This document shows positions 7,900 to 15,111 of a DNA stretch of 64,000 nucleotides, piece by piece. The translations under genes and the position numbers were made by a program. Positions within the stretch are counted from its first letter, which is position 1, and each line of letters begins with the position of its first letter. Below the pieces are notes generated by a model. It was not told the DNA's origin. It did not search any database and was given only the letters and a program-made list of their open reading frames with translations. Source of the stretch: Paenibacillus periandrae (GTDB lineage: Bacteria > Bacillota > Bacilli > Paenibacillales > NBRC-103111); contig NZ_JAJNMU010000038.1 in assembly GCF_022458865.1 (NCBI RefSeq), positions 1-64,000 on the forward strand. Reading direction: 5' to 3'.

Positions 7900-8919
7900 T
7901 TACTCAGCCAAATCACTCAGCTTGAATGCAGCACCCGATTGGGAAGATCGATTCGAAGCCTCCATCAAACGTGTCAGGTCCAGTGCAAGCTGAATATTTT
8001 CATCAGCTGTTGTTCCATTTTGAATGTGGCTGACCCATTGGGCGAATGCTATAGGGCTGCTTGCCGGAAGCTCGGTTTGAACCTGCCACTCCTTCACATC
8101 CGGTCCTTGCTTCGTACTGCGAACCAGCAGCTTGTTATCATGAGTGGAATACAGCAGACTTCCCTCAGTACCATGTACCTCGATGACAAAAGGCGAGAAC
8201 GCATTAACGAAGCCCGCTTCAACGACGGCTAAGGCACCATTCGCGTAACGCAGCACGGAAACTGCATTATCCTCAACTTCCTTACCTGTCACATAACCAT
8301 AATTAGCGCTGATGCTCTCGGGAAGTCCAAGGAACAAACGAGCCAAATACATCGGATGGCAGCCCAAATCGATCATGGCTCCGCCGCCGCACTGCTCCCG
8401 ATTAAAGAAACGTTCTGGAAGCCAGCCGTTCGCTGCCCGCTCCGAAGGTATGCCTCCGTTATGAGAAAGCCGGGTACGAACCAACGTCACATCACCAAGC
8501 AGCCCCTGGTTTAAAATATCCTGTACAGCCAGGGTGTAGTACTCGTTCAAGCGCGGCAGCGACACTGTCAGCTTGACATCCGCTTCCTCGATAGCTGCGA
8601 GAATCTCATTGCACTCATGCAGCGTTGTAGCAACGACCTTTTCTGTGAAAATATGTTTGCCTGCTTTGGCTGCCGCAATGATAACATCGCGATGCACGTT
8701 CGTAGGTGTTACCACTACAACGCCCTGAATGTCCGGCTGTGCCAGCAATTCATCCAAATTTTCATAAAATTTGAAGCCGCGCCCTGCCGCTTCCTTACGT
8801 CCACGTTCAGCATCTTCGTCCCATAATGCGACAACCTGCGTATCCGGATGCTCGATAGCATCACGTGTATAATCTTTGGCATGAACATGCCAGAAGCTTA
8901 ATATAGCAACGTTGATCAA
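7900..8919 (-). CDS. Gfo/Idh/MocA-family dehydrogenase with atypical nucleotide motif
   Basis: A 339-residue NAD(P)-dependent oxidoreductase of the family acting on sugars, inositols and related polyols. The fold is clear: the active-site lysine lies in FTEKVVATT (usually EKP), followed by GDVTLVRTRLSHNG and CGGGAMIDLGCHPMYLARLF with the conserved Asp and His. The first Rossmann loop reads AILSFWHVHAKDY instead of GxGxxG, so cofactor binding may differ. The start is TTG at 8919 behind GAGGAGG. It follows a second family member by 27 bases and is surely co-transcribed with it. Confidence 0.88.
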   Translation of the reverse strand: MINVAILSFWHVHAKDYTRDAIEHPDTQVVALWDEDAERGRKEAAGRGFKFYENLDELLAQPDIQGVVVVTPTNVHRDVIIAAAKAGKHIFTEKVVATTLHECNEILAAIEEADVKLTVSLPRLNEYYTLAVQDILNQGLLGDVTLVRTRLSHNGGIPSERAANGWLPERFFNREQCGGGAMIDLGCHPMYLARLFLGLPESISANYGYVTGKEVEDNAVSVLRYANGALAVVEAGFVNAFSPFVIEVHGTEGSLLYSTHDNKLLVRSTKQGPDVKEWQVQTELPASSPIAFAQWVSHIQNGTTADENIQLALDLTRLMEASNRSSQSGAAFKLSDLAE

Positions 8920-8946
8920 GAATGCTTCCTCCTCTAGCTTACTTTA

Positions 8947-10029
8947 TTATTCGAAGTAAACGGCTTTGCCGGTTTTTGCGGATTCATAAATAGCTTCCAA
9001 AATTTCCGAAACGACGCACGCTTGCTCAGGTGTTACAATCGGCTGCGTATCATTGATGACCGCATCTATCCACAGACGAAGCTCAGTATCCTGCATGCTT
9101 TCTTGCTTGCCGTCATAGAAATCCACGCCTTTTGCACCCAGCTCGATTTGATTCTTATACAAGCGGCTGTGCTTTTCGCCATTCAGACGCAAGCCGTCTT
9201 CCATATCTGCTCCGCCTTCAGTACCGCTCAAGGTACATTTAGCTTCCTTCACATCCAGCGTATTCAATGCCCAGCTGGATTCGAGAATGATGGTAGCGCC
9301 ATTTTTCATCGTAATCATGCCAAAAGCCGAATCTTCAACCGTGAATTTTTTCGGATCCCATGAGCCCCATGCATTGGCAGCGTTCTCTTTTTGCGACAAT
9401 TTGTGAAAAGTAGTACCGAGAACAGCCTTCGGCTCGTAATTGTCCATCACCCATAGCGTCAAATCAAGGGCATGTGTACCAATATCAATCAGCGGACCTC
9501 CGCCTTGTTTTTCTTCATCCAGAAACACACCCCATGTAGGTACAGCGCGACGACGAATCGCATGGGCCTTGGCAAAATATATATCACCCAAATCACCATT
9601 CGAAGCAACCTGCTTCAAATACAGACTGTCGGGACGGAAACGATTATTGTAGCCAACTGTCAGCTTCTTGCCTGTACGTTTGGCAACCTCCACCATACGA
9701 CGAGCGTCAGCTGCCGTCTTAGCCATTGGTTTTTCACACATAACATGCTTGCCCGACTCCAAGGCTGCGATGGAAATTTCAGCATGCGAATCATTCGGTG
9801 TACACACATGGATGACATCAATAGAACCATCTTTTAATAGCTCGGTATAGTTTTCATAAACCTTAGCTCCTACGACACCATATTGTTTAGCCGCTTCATG
9901 AGCTTTCTCCACAACAATGTCACAAAAAGCGACAAGCTCAACTGTTCCCAGCTTGGACAAGCTTGGTAGATGTTTACCGTTGGCAATGCCTCCACAACCG
10001 ATTATTCCTACTTTTACTACATTCGACAC
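8947..10029 (-). CDS. Gfo/Idh/MocA-family dehydrogenase
   Basis: A 360-residue NAD(P)-dependent sugar or polyol dehydrogenase. Standard features are the Rossmann motif VGIIGCGGIANGKHLPSL at the N-terminus, MCEKPMAKT with the catalytic Lys (about 97-105), and GGGPLIDIGTHALDLTLWVM (about 175-195). The start is GTG at 10029 behind AGGAGG. It is the first gene of a two-gene unit with 7900-8919. The pairing of two such enzymes with an AraC-cupin regulator suggests use of a modified sugar or cyclitol, but the substrate cannot be read from sequence. Confidence 0.93.
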   Translation of the reverse strand: MSNVVKVGIIGCGGIANGKHLPSLSKLGTVELVAFCDIVVEKAHEAAKQYGVVGAKVYENYTELLKDGSIDVIHVCTPNDSHAEISIAALESGKHVMCEKPMAKTAADARRMVEVAKRTGKKLTVGYNNRFRPDSLYLKQVASNGDLGDIYFAKAHAIRRRAVPTWGVFLDEEKQGGGPLIDIGTHALDLTLWVMDNYEPKAVLGTTFHKLSQKENAANAWGSWDPKKFTVEDSAFGMITMKNGATIILESSWALNTLDVKEAKCTLSGTEGGADMEDGLRLNGEKHSRLYKNQIELGAKGVDFYDGKQESMQDTELRLWIDAVINDTQPIVTPEQACVVSEILEAIYESAKTGKAVYFE

Positions 10030-10103
10030 GTATGTATCCTCCTATAAAATAATGACTTGGTTACATAGTAGCATGTTTAGATCGAAGTTTGAATTGCAAT
10101 TTA

Positions 10104-10132
10104 ATGACAACCAAAAGTATGATTTTATGACA
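10104..10132 (-). promoter_or_regulatory. Direct-repeat operator candidate before the Gfo/Idh pair
   Basis: On the minus strand TGTCATAAAATCA and TGTCATTAAATTG occur 23 bases apart, about two helical turns. They lie upstream of a plausible promoter (TTCAAA, 17 bases, TACTAT) for the dehydrogenase operon. Tandem half-sites two turns apart are typical of AraC-family operators, and an AraC gene lies downstream. Confidence 0.4.
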
Positions 10133-10143
10133 TCTTTAAGTAT

Positions 10144-11337
10144 CTATTGAATAAAATTGTACACAGGTCGTTCCCGTAAAAATTGACCTATACGCCTTAC
10201 AGCCTCGTTCAGCTTGTCTTCATCCTGGACCAGCGCAATACGAACATAGCCTTCACCCTCTGAACCGAACGCATCTCCGGGAATGACCACCACACCAACC
10301 GCATACAGCATTTCCCGGGAAATTTGTCGAGAAGTCCAGCCCTCAGGAATACGCGCCCAAATAAACATCGTTGCTCGGGGCTTGGGTATGGACCAGCCAA
10401 CTGCAGCAAGCCCGTCAATCACGATATCACGACGTTTCTCATACAAGGCAGCAACCGAATGCTCCTGCTCCATATCCTCCTCCAAAGCGGCAATGCCAGC
10501 TTCCTGCACAGCCTTAAACACCCCATAATCGATGTTGGATTTCAGTAGACGAAGCGCGTGGACGGCATCGGGCTGACCTACCATAAAGGCGATTCGGCAG
10601 CCAGCCATATTAAAGCTTTTGGATAAAGAATGAAACTCGACAGCAACCTCCTTTGCGCCTTCGATCTCCAAAATACTGATAGGCTGAAAATCATCAAATG
10701 CCAGCTCCGAGTAAGCAAGATCATGCACAATCAACAGCTCGTATTGCTTCGCATAAGCGACCAGCCGTTCAAAAAAATGTCGCGGCGCAACCGCCGATAA
10801 TGGATTGCTCGGATAATTAAGCAAAATAAATTTGGCTTGACGAGCTGTTTCCTCTGGAATGTCCTCAAGCTTAGGTAAATAATCATGTTCCTCTCTAAGC
10901 GGTAGGAAAAAGGGAGTCACACCAGCCAGCACAAGACTTCCTGCATAGATCGGATAACCGGGGTCCGGGAGCAGCACCACATCACCTGGATCGGTAACCG
11001 CCATAGCCAAATGGGCCAGACCATCCTGCGAGCCCATCAACGTGATAATGTCTGTCGCTGCATCCAGCTGTACGCCGAACCGGTGTTGATACCATCGCGC
11101 TACCGTCTCACGAAAAGCCAAGCTTCCCTCAGAGGTAGGGTATCCATAATTCTCAGGCTTGCGTACAGCCTGCTCCATGGCTTGCATGACCCGTTCTGAA
11201 GGCGGCTGGTCCGGACTGCCGATACCCAGGTCAATCACATCAAGACCACTTGCGATAACCTCTTCCTTCCACTGTGCCATTTCAGAAAAAATAGCGGAAC
11301 CCAATAAGGATAACCGCTGTGATTGAAATCGTTTCAT
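10144..11337 (-). CDS. PLP-dependent class I/II aminotransferase
   Basis: A 397-residue fold-type I aminotransferase, close to the LL-diaminopimelate / AlaT-like group. Visible are the substrate loop IDLGIGSPDQPPSE, YPTSEGSLAFRE, NYPSNPLSAVA, and the Schiff-base lysine in HSLSKSFNMAGCRIAF (near 240). The ATG follows GGGAGG. The exact amino donor is not evident. A promoter of its own is not obvious; the M50 protease gene lies 36 bases upstream, so the two may share a transcript. Confidence 0.9.
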   Translation of the reverse strand: MKRFQSQRLSLLGSAIFSEMAQWKEEVIASGLDVIDLGIGSPDQPPSERVMQAMEQAVRKPENYGYPTSEGSLAFRETVARWYQHRFGVQLDAATDIITLMGSQDGLAHLAMAVTDPGDVVLLPDPGYPIYAGSLVLAGVTPFFLPLREEHDYLPKLEDIPEETARQAKFILLNYPSNPLSAVAPRHFFERLVAYAKQYELLIVHDLAYSELAFDDFQPISILEIEGAKEVAVEFHSLSKSFNMAGCRIAFMVGQPDAVHALRLLKSNIDYGVFKAVQEAGIAALEEDMEQEHSVAALYEKRRDIVIDGLAAVGWSIPKPRATMFIWARIPEGWTSRQISREMLYAVGVVVIPGDAFGSEGEGYVRIALVQDEDKLNEAVRRIGQFLRERPVYNFIQ

Positions 11338-11373
11338 ATATGCCTCCCATAAGCTTAAGTAACTCTTATACCC

Positions 11374-12456
11374 TTACATCCCAGATGAAGCGTGACTCAG
11401 CTTTTGCACGAACGTCATCATGCCATATAAAAATCCGGCAAGCGCCAAATAGGCGATTCCAAATTTCCAACGGGATGCTGTTGGCACTTCATAATATTTA
11501 TCATTTTCAAAAGGCTCGTAATCTACCTGAATATGAACCATCAAATAAAGTCCGTCCTCTTTCTTCAACCGTTCCAATCGAACTACGTGTGTGCGGCGGA
11601 TCAAAGCTTGTCTTCCCAGCGCAATCGTTCCATGGAAATTCAAGCCTTCCCAGTTGACCTCTACAAATTGTTGCCCTTCAAGATCCGAGTAGGTCAGGAA
11701 TGGCAGCTCACGCTTATGCTCCTCACCTGGAATCAGGTAGCCCTGCTCAATTAACGGCTCTGCCGGAATCAGAAAGCTCGCTGCAATGGCACGAGGTTCA
11801 CTGCCTGTTTTCCGATGCCTGACATATTTGTTATACAAATCGTAAGCGAACAGCGCCCAAATAATTAACAAAATAATATTAAAGTTGTAGATGATCAGCA
11901 CAAGCCCCCCGATCAAACCAACCAGCCACAGCCATCTGGAGACTGCTGTTACAATTCTCCCCCCATCCAGCGGGTGAATCGGGATCAAATTAAACAAATT
12001 GATCAGAAAGCCGGCCTGCGCCAGGCTATACAGGAACTTACTATTTAAATAATAGCCCAAGCCAAACACGACCAATGCTCCTACTGTACCAAGTACGGGT
12101 CCACCAATCCCCACATACGCTTCCGTAACCGCATCCCTCGGGTGACGCTTCATACTGATCATGGCCCCCAGAAACGGGATGAACATAGGTGCTGAAACGG
12201 GTAAGCCTTTTTGCTTGGCTGCAATCACGTGCCCCATTTCATGTACAAAAATCAAGAGCACGAATCCGATGGCAAAGCTCCAGGGAAACAGCAATGCGTA
12301 AGCTCCAATGGAAATCAGCATGGATACAAACACGCCGCCGAACTTACCAACCTTTAATAGTCCAATCAGCCACTTGCCTTGCGCCAATAAAAATATTAAC
12401 CCGGATCCGAGCAGCCAGAAGGGATTCTTATTATTTTTTTTCTTACGCTGCAACAA
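11374..12456 (-). CDS. M50-family (site-2-type) membrane zinc metalloprotease
   Basis: A 360-residue polytopic protein with the zinc motif HEMGH near residue 73 and the second metal ligand in PIHPLDGGRIV near 160, the two hallmarks of intramembrane site-2 proteases. Four to six membrane helices span about 10-215, a soluble domain of unknown fold covers about 215-330, and a final helix closes the protein. No PDZ domain is visible. The start is TTG behind AGAGGAG. Its substrate is unknown. Confidence 0.88.
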   Translation of the reverse strand: MLQRKKKNNKNPFWLLGSGLIFLLAQGKWLIGLLKVGKFGGVFVSMLISIGAYALLFPWSFAIGFVLLIFVHEMGHVIAAKQKGLPVSAPMFIPFLGAMISMKRHPRDAVTEAYVGIGGPVLGTVGALVVFGLGYYLNSKFLYSLAQAGFLINLFNLIPIHPLDGGRIVTAVSRWLWLVGLIGGLVLIIYNFNIILLIIWALFAYDLYNKYVRHRKTGSEPRAIAASFLIPAEPLIEQGYLIPGEEHKRELPFLTYSDLEGQQFVEVNWEGLNFHGTIALGRQALIRRTHVVRLERLKKEDGLYLMVHIQVDYEPFENDKYYEVPTASRWKFGIAYLALAGFLYGMMTFVQKLSHASSGM

Positions 12457-12493
12457 TGGTCACGCTCCTCTATAACTTACTCTGGTGGCACTG

Positions 12494-12874
12494 TTAATGG
12501 CCCCATTCCTGTTCATATTGCTCCTCTTTATAACCAACGGTTACATGAGTGCCATCGGTGGCGATAGGCCGCTTGATCAAACGTCCATTGGAAGCCAGCA
12601 GATCAATCTTTTGCTCATCTGTCATTTGCGGCAGCTTATCCTTGAGACCTTGTTCTTTATAAACCTCGCCAGACGTATTAAACCACTTTTTAATCTCAAG
12701 ACCGCTTTGTTCAATCAGCTTTTTTAGTTGCTCTCGCTCAGGCGGGGATTCGAACAAATCGATTTTCTCAACCTCCGCACCTTTTTGCTGTAAGGATTTC
12801 AATGCATTCCGGCAGGTGCCGCATTTAGGATAATGATATATAAGAACTTTTTTGGGAGCAGTCAAGCTGATCAT
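12494..12874 (-). CDS. ArsC/Spx-family thioredoxin-fold protein
   Basis: A 126-residue protein of the arsenate reductase / Spx / MgsR family. The redox motif is CGTC in YHYPKCGTCRNALK (about 12-24), and NGRLIKRPIATDG near the C-terminus is the family's conserved segment. It lacks the RNA polymerase-binding Gly-Arg signature I would need to call it Spx, and arsenate reduction is not shown either; a YffB/YusI-type reductase is as likely. The ATG at 12874 has GGAAGG almost touching it, so the TTG four codons in could be the true start. It lies 37 bases upstream of the protease gene. Confidence 0.85.
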   Translation of the reverse strand: MISLTAPKKVLIYHYPKCGTCRNALKSLQQKGAEVEKIDLFESPPEREQLKKLIEQSGLEIKKWFNTSGEVYKEQGLKDKLPQMTDEQKIDLLASNGRLIKRPIATDGTHVTVGYKEEQYEQEWGH

Positions 12875-13087
12875 CCTTCCGTCTTCTAGTGTTTATTATA
12901 CAGGATTCATCTATCATATAAAAATTAGCCATTGCCCAATAAACAGCCTGTATGCGACAAAACCCTTCAATAGCTCTCATTGGTTTCGACACGACCCTAC
13001 ATAACCTCTCATGGATATTGGACAGCCCCGATGATACAATTTGTATAGAATATTATATAGAATTTGATACATATTGGAGGTCTATTC

Positions 13088-13471
13088 ATGTTTACAAGTC
13101 GGAGAAAAGAACCCTTCCGTTATATTTTTACTAAACCTGTAGACTGTTCATTTGAAATTACGGAGATTAACGGTTCTGTCCTCTCAAGCAAAATCGTATA
13201 TGCCAAGCTAATAGATTTAAGCAGAAATGGCTGTAGAATCGAAAGTAAGCTGAATCTGAATTGCAAAGCCAATCGCATTAAAATACAGATCGGGTTTAAC
13301 TTTACCGATAAGGATATCACCGTCGTCGGTTATTTAAGATGGCAGCAATCCTCACTAAGCTACCACAGCTACGGGGTGCTTTTCGAAAAAAACAGCGGCC
13401 TCAGCGCGACTATTATCGAGGAGTTGAAAGTTTATACTAAAGCTTCAAGTAACTCACCCAAGGTCAGTTAG
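13088..13471 (+). CDS. PilZ-domain (c-di-GMP receptor-type) protein
   Basis: A 127-residue protein that is almost entirely one PilZ domain. The N-terminal arginines (RRKEPFR) and the later DLSRNGCRIES, matching the (D/N)xSxxG motif, are the c-di-GMP contacts; the spacing of the arginines is one residue longer than in the textbook RxxxR. It likely binds c-di-GMP and regulates motility or surface traits. The ATG at 13088 follows TTGGAGG. Its 3' end overlaps the convergent RluA gene by four bases. Confidence 0.8.
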   Translation: MFTSRRKEPFRYIFTKPVDCSFEITEINGSVLSSKIVYAKLIDLSRNGCRIESKLNLNCKANRIKIQIGFNFTDKDITVVGYLRWQQSSLSYHSYGVLFEKNSGLSATIIEELKVYTKASSNSPKVS

Positions 13472-14481
13472 CCTTGCAGCTGTGCCATATAGGTCTCGAT
13501 ATCAAAGGGCAATGGAGCATGAAATTCAATCCACTGCTTGGTGGCAGGGTGGTTAAATCCAAGCTTAATGGCATGCAGGGCATGCCGCTCCAGGACGAGC
13601 GTTGGATGTTTATCCGATATTGAAGGTTCATCGAGTGCTGCCCCTGTCAAAGGATCCTTTAGTTCGGTTTCAACCAAGTCCGCAGCTATCTGTTCATCTA
13701 GCTCTGCCTGCTGCCTTTTATAGAGCTTATCGCCAACCAGCGGATGTCCAAGATGCTGCATATGCACACGGATTTGATGGGTACGTCCGGTTTCCAGCCA
13801 TAGACGCACCAGCGTCACTTCCTCGAAGCGCTGCTCCACTTTATAATGCGTTACCGCCGGATAACCGGATTCTGTCACGATTCGTATATGAGGCTGCTCC
13901 GGGTCTCGATCAATCGGTGCGTTCACGGTACCCTCGTCCTGCCCCATAACGCCGTACAGCAGCGCTACGTACTCCTTTTTCACCAGATTGGCTTTCATTT
14001 GCTCCGACACCTGCTGCTGCACAAACGGGTTTTTGGCAACAGCCAGCGTACCGGACGTCTCCTGATCCAAGCGATGAATCGGGCGAAAACGGTAGCTTTT
14101 TCCCTGCTGCTGCCAATAATGAACGACCCCGTTCGCCAGCGTGTTGACATAATGACCATGGGTTGGATGCACGATCATCCCAGCCGCTTTGTTGACGATC
14201 AGCAGATGCTCATCCTCAAAAAGTATATCAAGCGGCAGCTCCTGCGGCAGGATGTCCTCGGACTCCTCCTGTTCCATGCGGACCTCAATCACATCTCCGG
14301 TATGAACGCGGACGCTGATGTATTCACGCTGCCCATTAAGTAAAATCCCCTGCTCGGTAAGCTTCAATCGGGACAGCAGCTTGCGGGACACATTCATTCG
14401 ATTTTGCAAAATCGTTTTCAGATAAAAGCCGTCTTCTTCCACTGAAACCGTGTATGTTAAAGGCTCGTAATAGCTGCTCAT
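13468..14481 (-). CDS. RluA-family RNA pseudouridine synthase
   Basis: A 337-residue enzyme that isomerises uridine in rRNA or tRNA. Residues about 15-75 form an S4-like RNA-binding domain, and the catalytic domain carries PIHRLDQETSGTLAVAKN with the catalytic Asp (near 140) and LVRLWLETGRTHQIRVHMQHLGHPLVGD. Which RNA position it modifies cannot be told; it looks like the RluD/YlyB/YjbO type. Its ATG overlaps the stop of the PduO gene (ATGA), so it is the last gene of the cobalamin transcript, a coupling with no obvious metabolic reason. Confidence 0.92.
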   Translation of the reverse strand: MSSYYEPLTYTVSVEEDGFYLKTILQNRMNVSRKLLSRLKLTEQGILLNGQREYISVRVHTGDVIEVRMEQEESEDILPQELPLDILFEDEHLLIVNKAAGMIVHPTHGHYVNTLANGVVHYWQQQGKSYRFRPIHRLDQETSGTLAVAKNPFVQQQVSEQMKANLVKKEYVALLYGVMGQDEGTVNAPIDRDPEQPHIRIVTESGYPAVTHYKVEQRFEEVTLVRLWLETGRTHQIRVHMQHLGHPLVGDKLYKRQQAELDEQIAADLVETELKDPLTGAALDEPSISDKHPTLVLERHALHAIKLGFNHPATKQWIEFHAPLPFDIETYMAQLQG

Positions 14482-15044
14482 TTGCGTCGAAACACGGTAG
14501 CACTGCGCGCGTATTCAATATCTTTCACATCGATGCGGCTGTTGGCCAAACGGGCAACGGTAAAAAACAAATCCGATAAACGGTTCAAATAACGACGTAC
14601 CTCTTCATTGATCGGTTGTGTGCGAGCCAGTGTAACAACTCGGCGCTCTGCCCGACGGCACACGGTCCGGCATACATGCAGCGTCGAAGATGCAAGACTT
14701 CCCCCTGGTAAAATAAACTTCGTAATATCCGGTGTTTCCGCGTCATACTTGTCAATCCATGCTTCCAGCCGGTCTACCATTTCAGCGGTTACCTTGTAAG
14801 GGCGAAGCTCCTGCTTGAGCAGCGCCAGATCCGAACCGCAATCAAACAGCTCATGCTGAATTTCCAGCAAATCATGGAGCAAATCCTCGAATTTGTCCTT
14901 GTCCAGAAAACCCATCGCCTGCCCGACAAAGCACTTTAATTCATCCACAGTTCCGTACGCTTCCACACGCACATCATCCTTATCGACTCTGCCTCCAATA
15001 ACTCCTGTCTGCCCGGCATCACCAGTTCGCGTATAAATTTTCAT
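14478..15044 (-). CDS. pduO: PduO-type ATP:cob(I)alamin adenosyltransferase
   Basis: A 188-residue trimeric adenosyltransferase that adds the 5'-deoxyadenosyl group to cob(I)alamin or cobinamide. The N-terminus MKIYTRTGDAGQTGVIGGRVDKDD is the ATP-binding signature, and FILPGGSLASSTLHVCRTVCRRAER and RYLNRLSDLFFTVAR are the family's C-terminal helices. The frame extends to 15083, but the ATG at 15044 with GAGGAGG gives the canonical N-terminus. It follows the CobD-CobQ fusion by 67 bases and belongs to the cobalamin operon. Confidence 0.95.
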   Translation of the reverse strand: MKIYTRTGDAGQTGVIGGRVDKDDVRVEAYGTVDELKCFVGQAMGFLDKDKFEDLLHDLLEIQHELFDCGSDLALLKQELRPYKVTAEMVDRLEAWIDKYDAETPDITKFILPGGSLASSTLHVCRTVCRRAERRVVTLARTQPINEEVRRYLNRLSDLFFTVARLANSRIDVKDIEYARSATVFRRK

Positions 15045-15111
15045 CGTTCTGCCTCCTCTATGAATAAGATCATTTTGAAACAATTTATATAACTTGTATA
15101 AGTGCTTGTAA

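Noticed and set aside
12952..13134. A 60-codon plus-strand frame before the PilZ gene
   Set aside because: It has no ribosome binding site, overlaps the PilZ start in another frame and resembles no protein.
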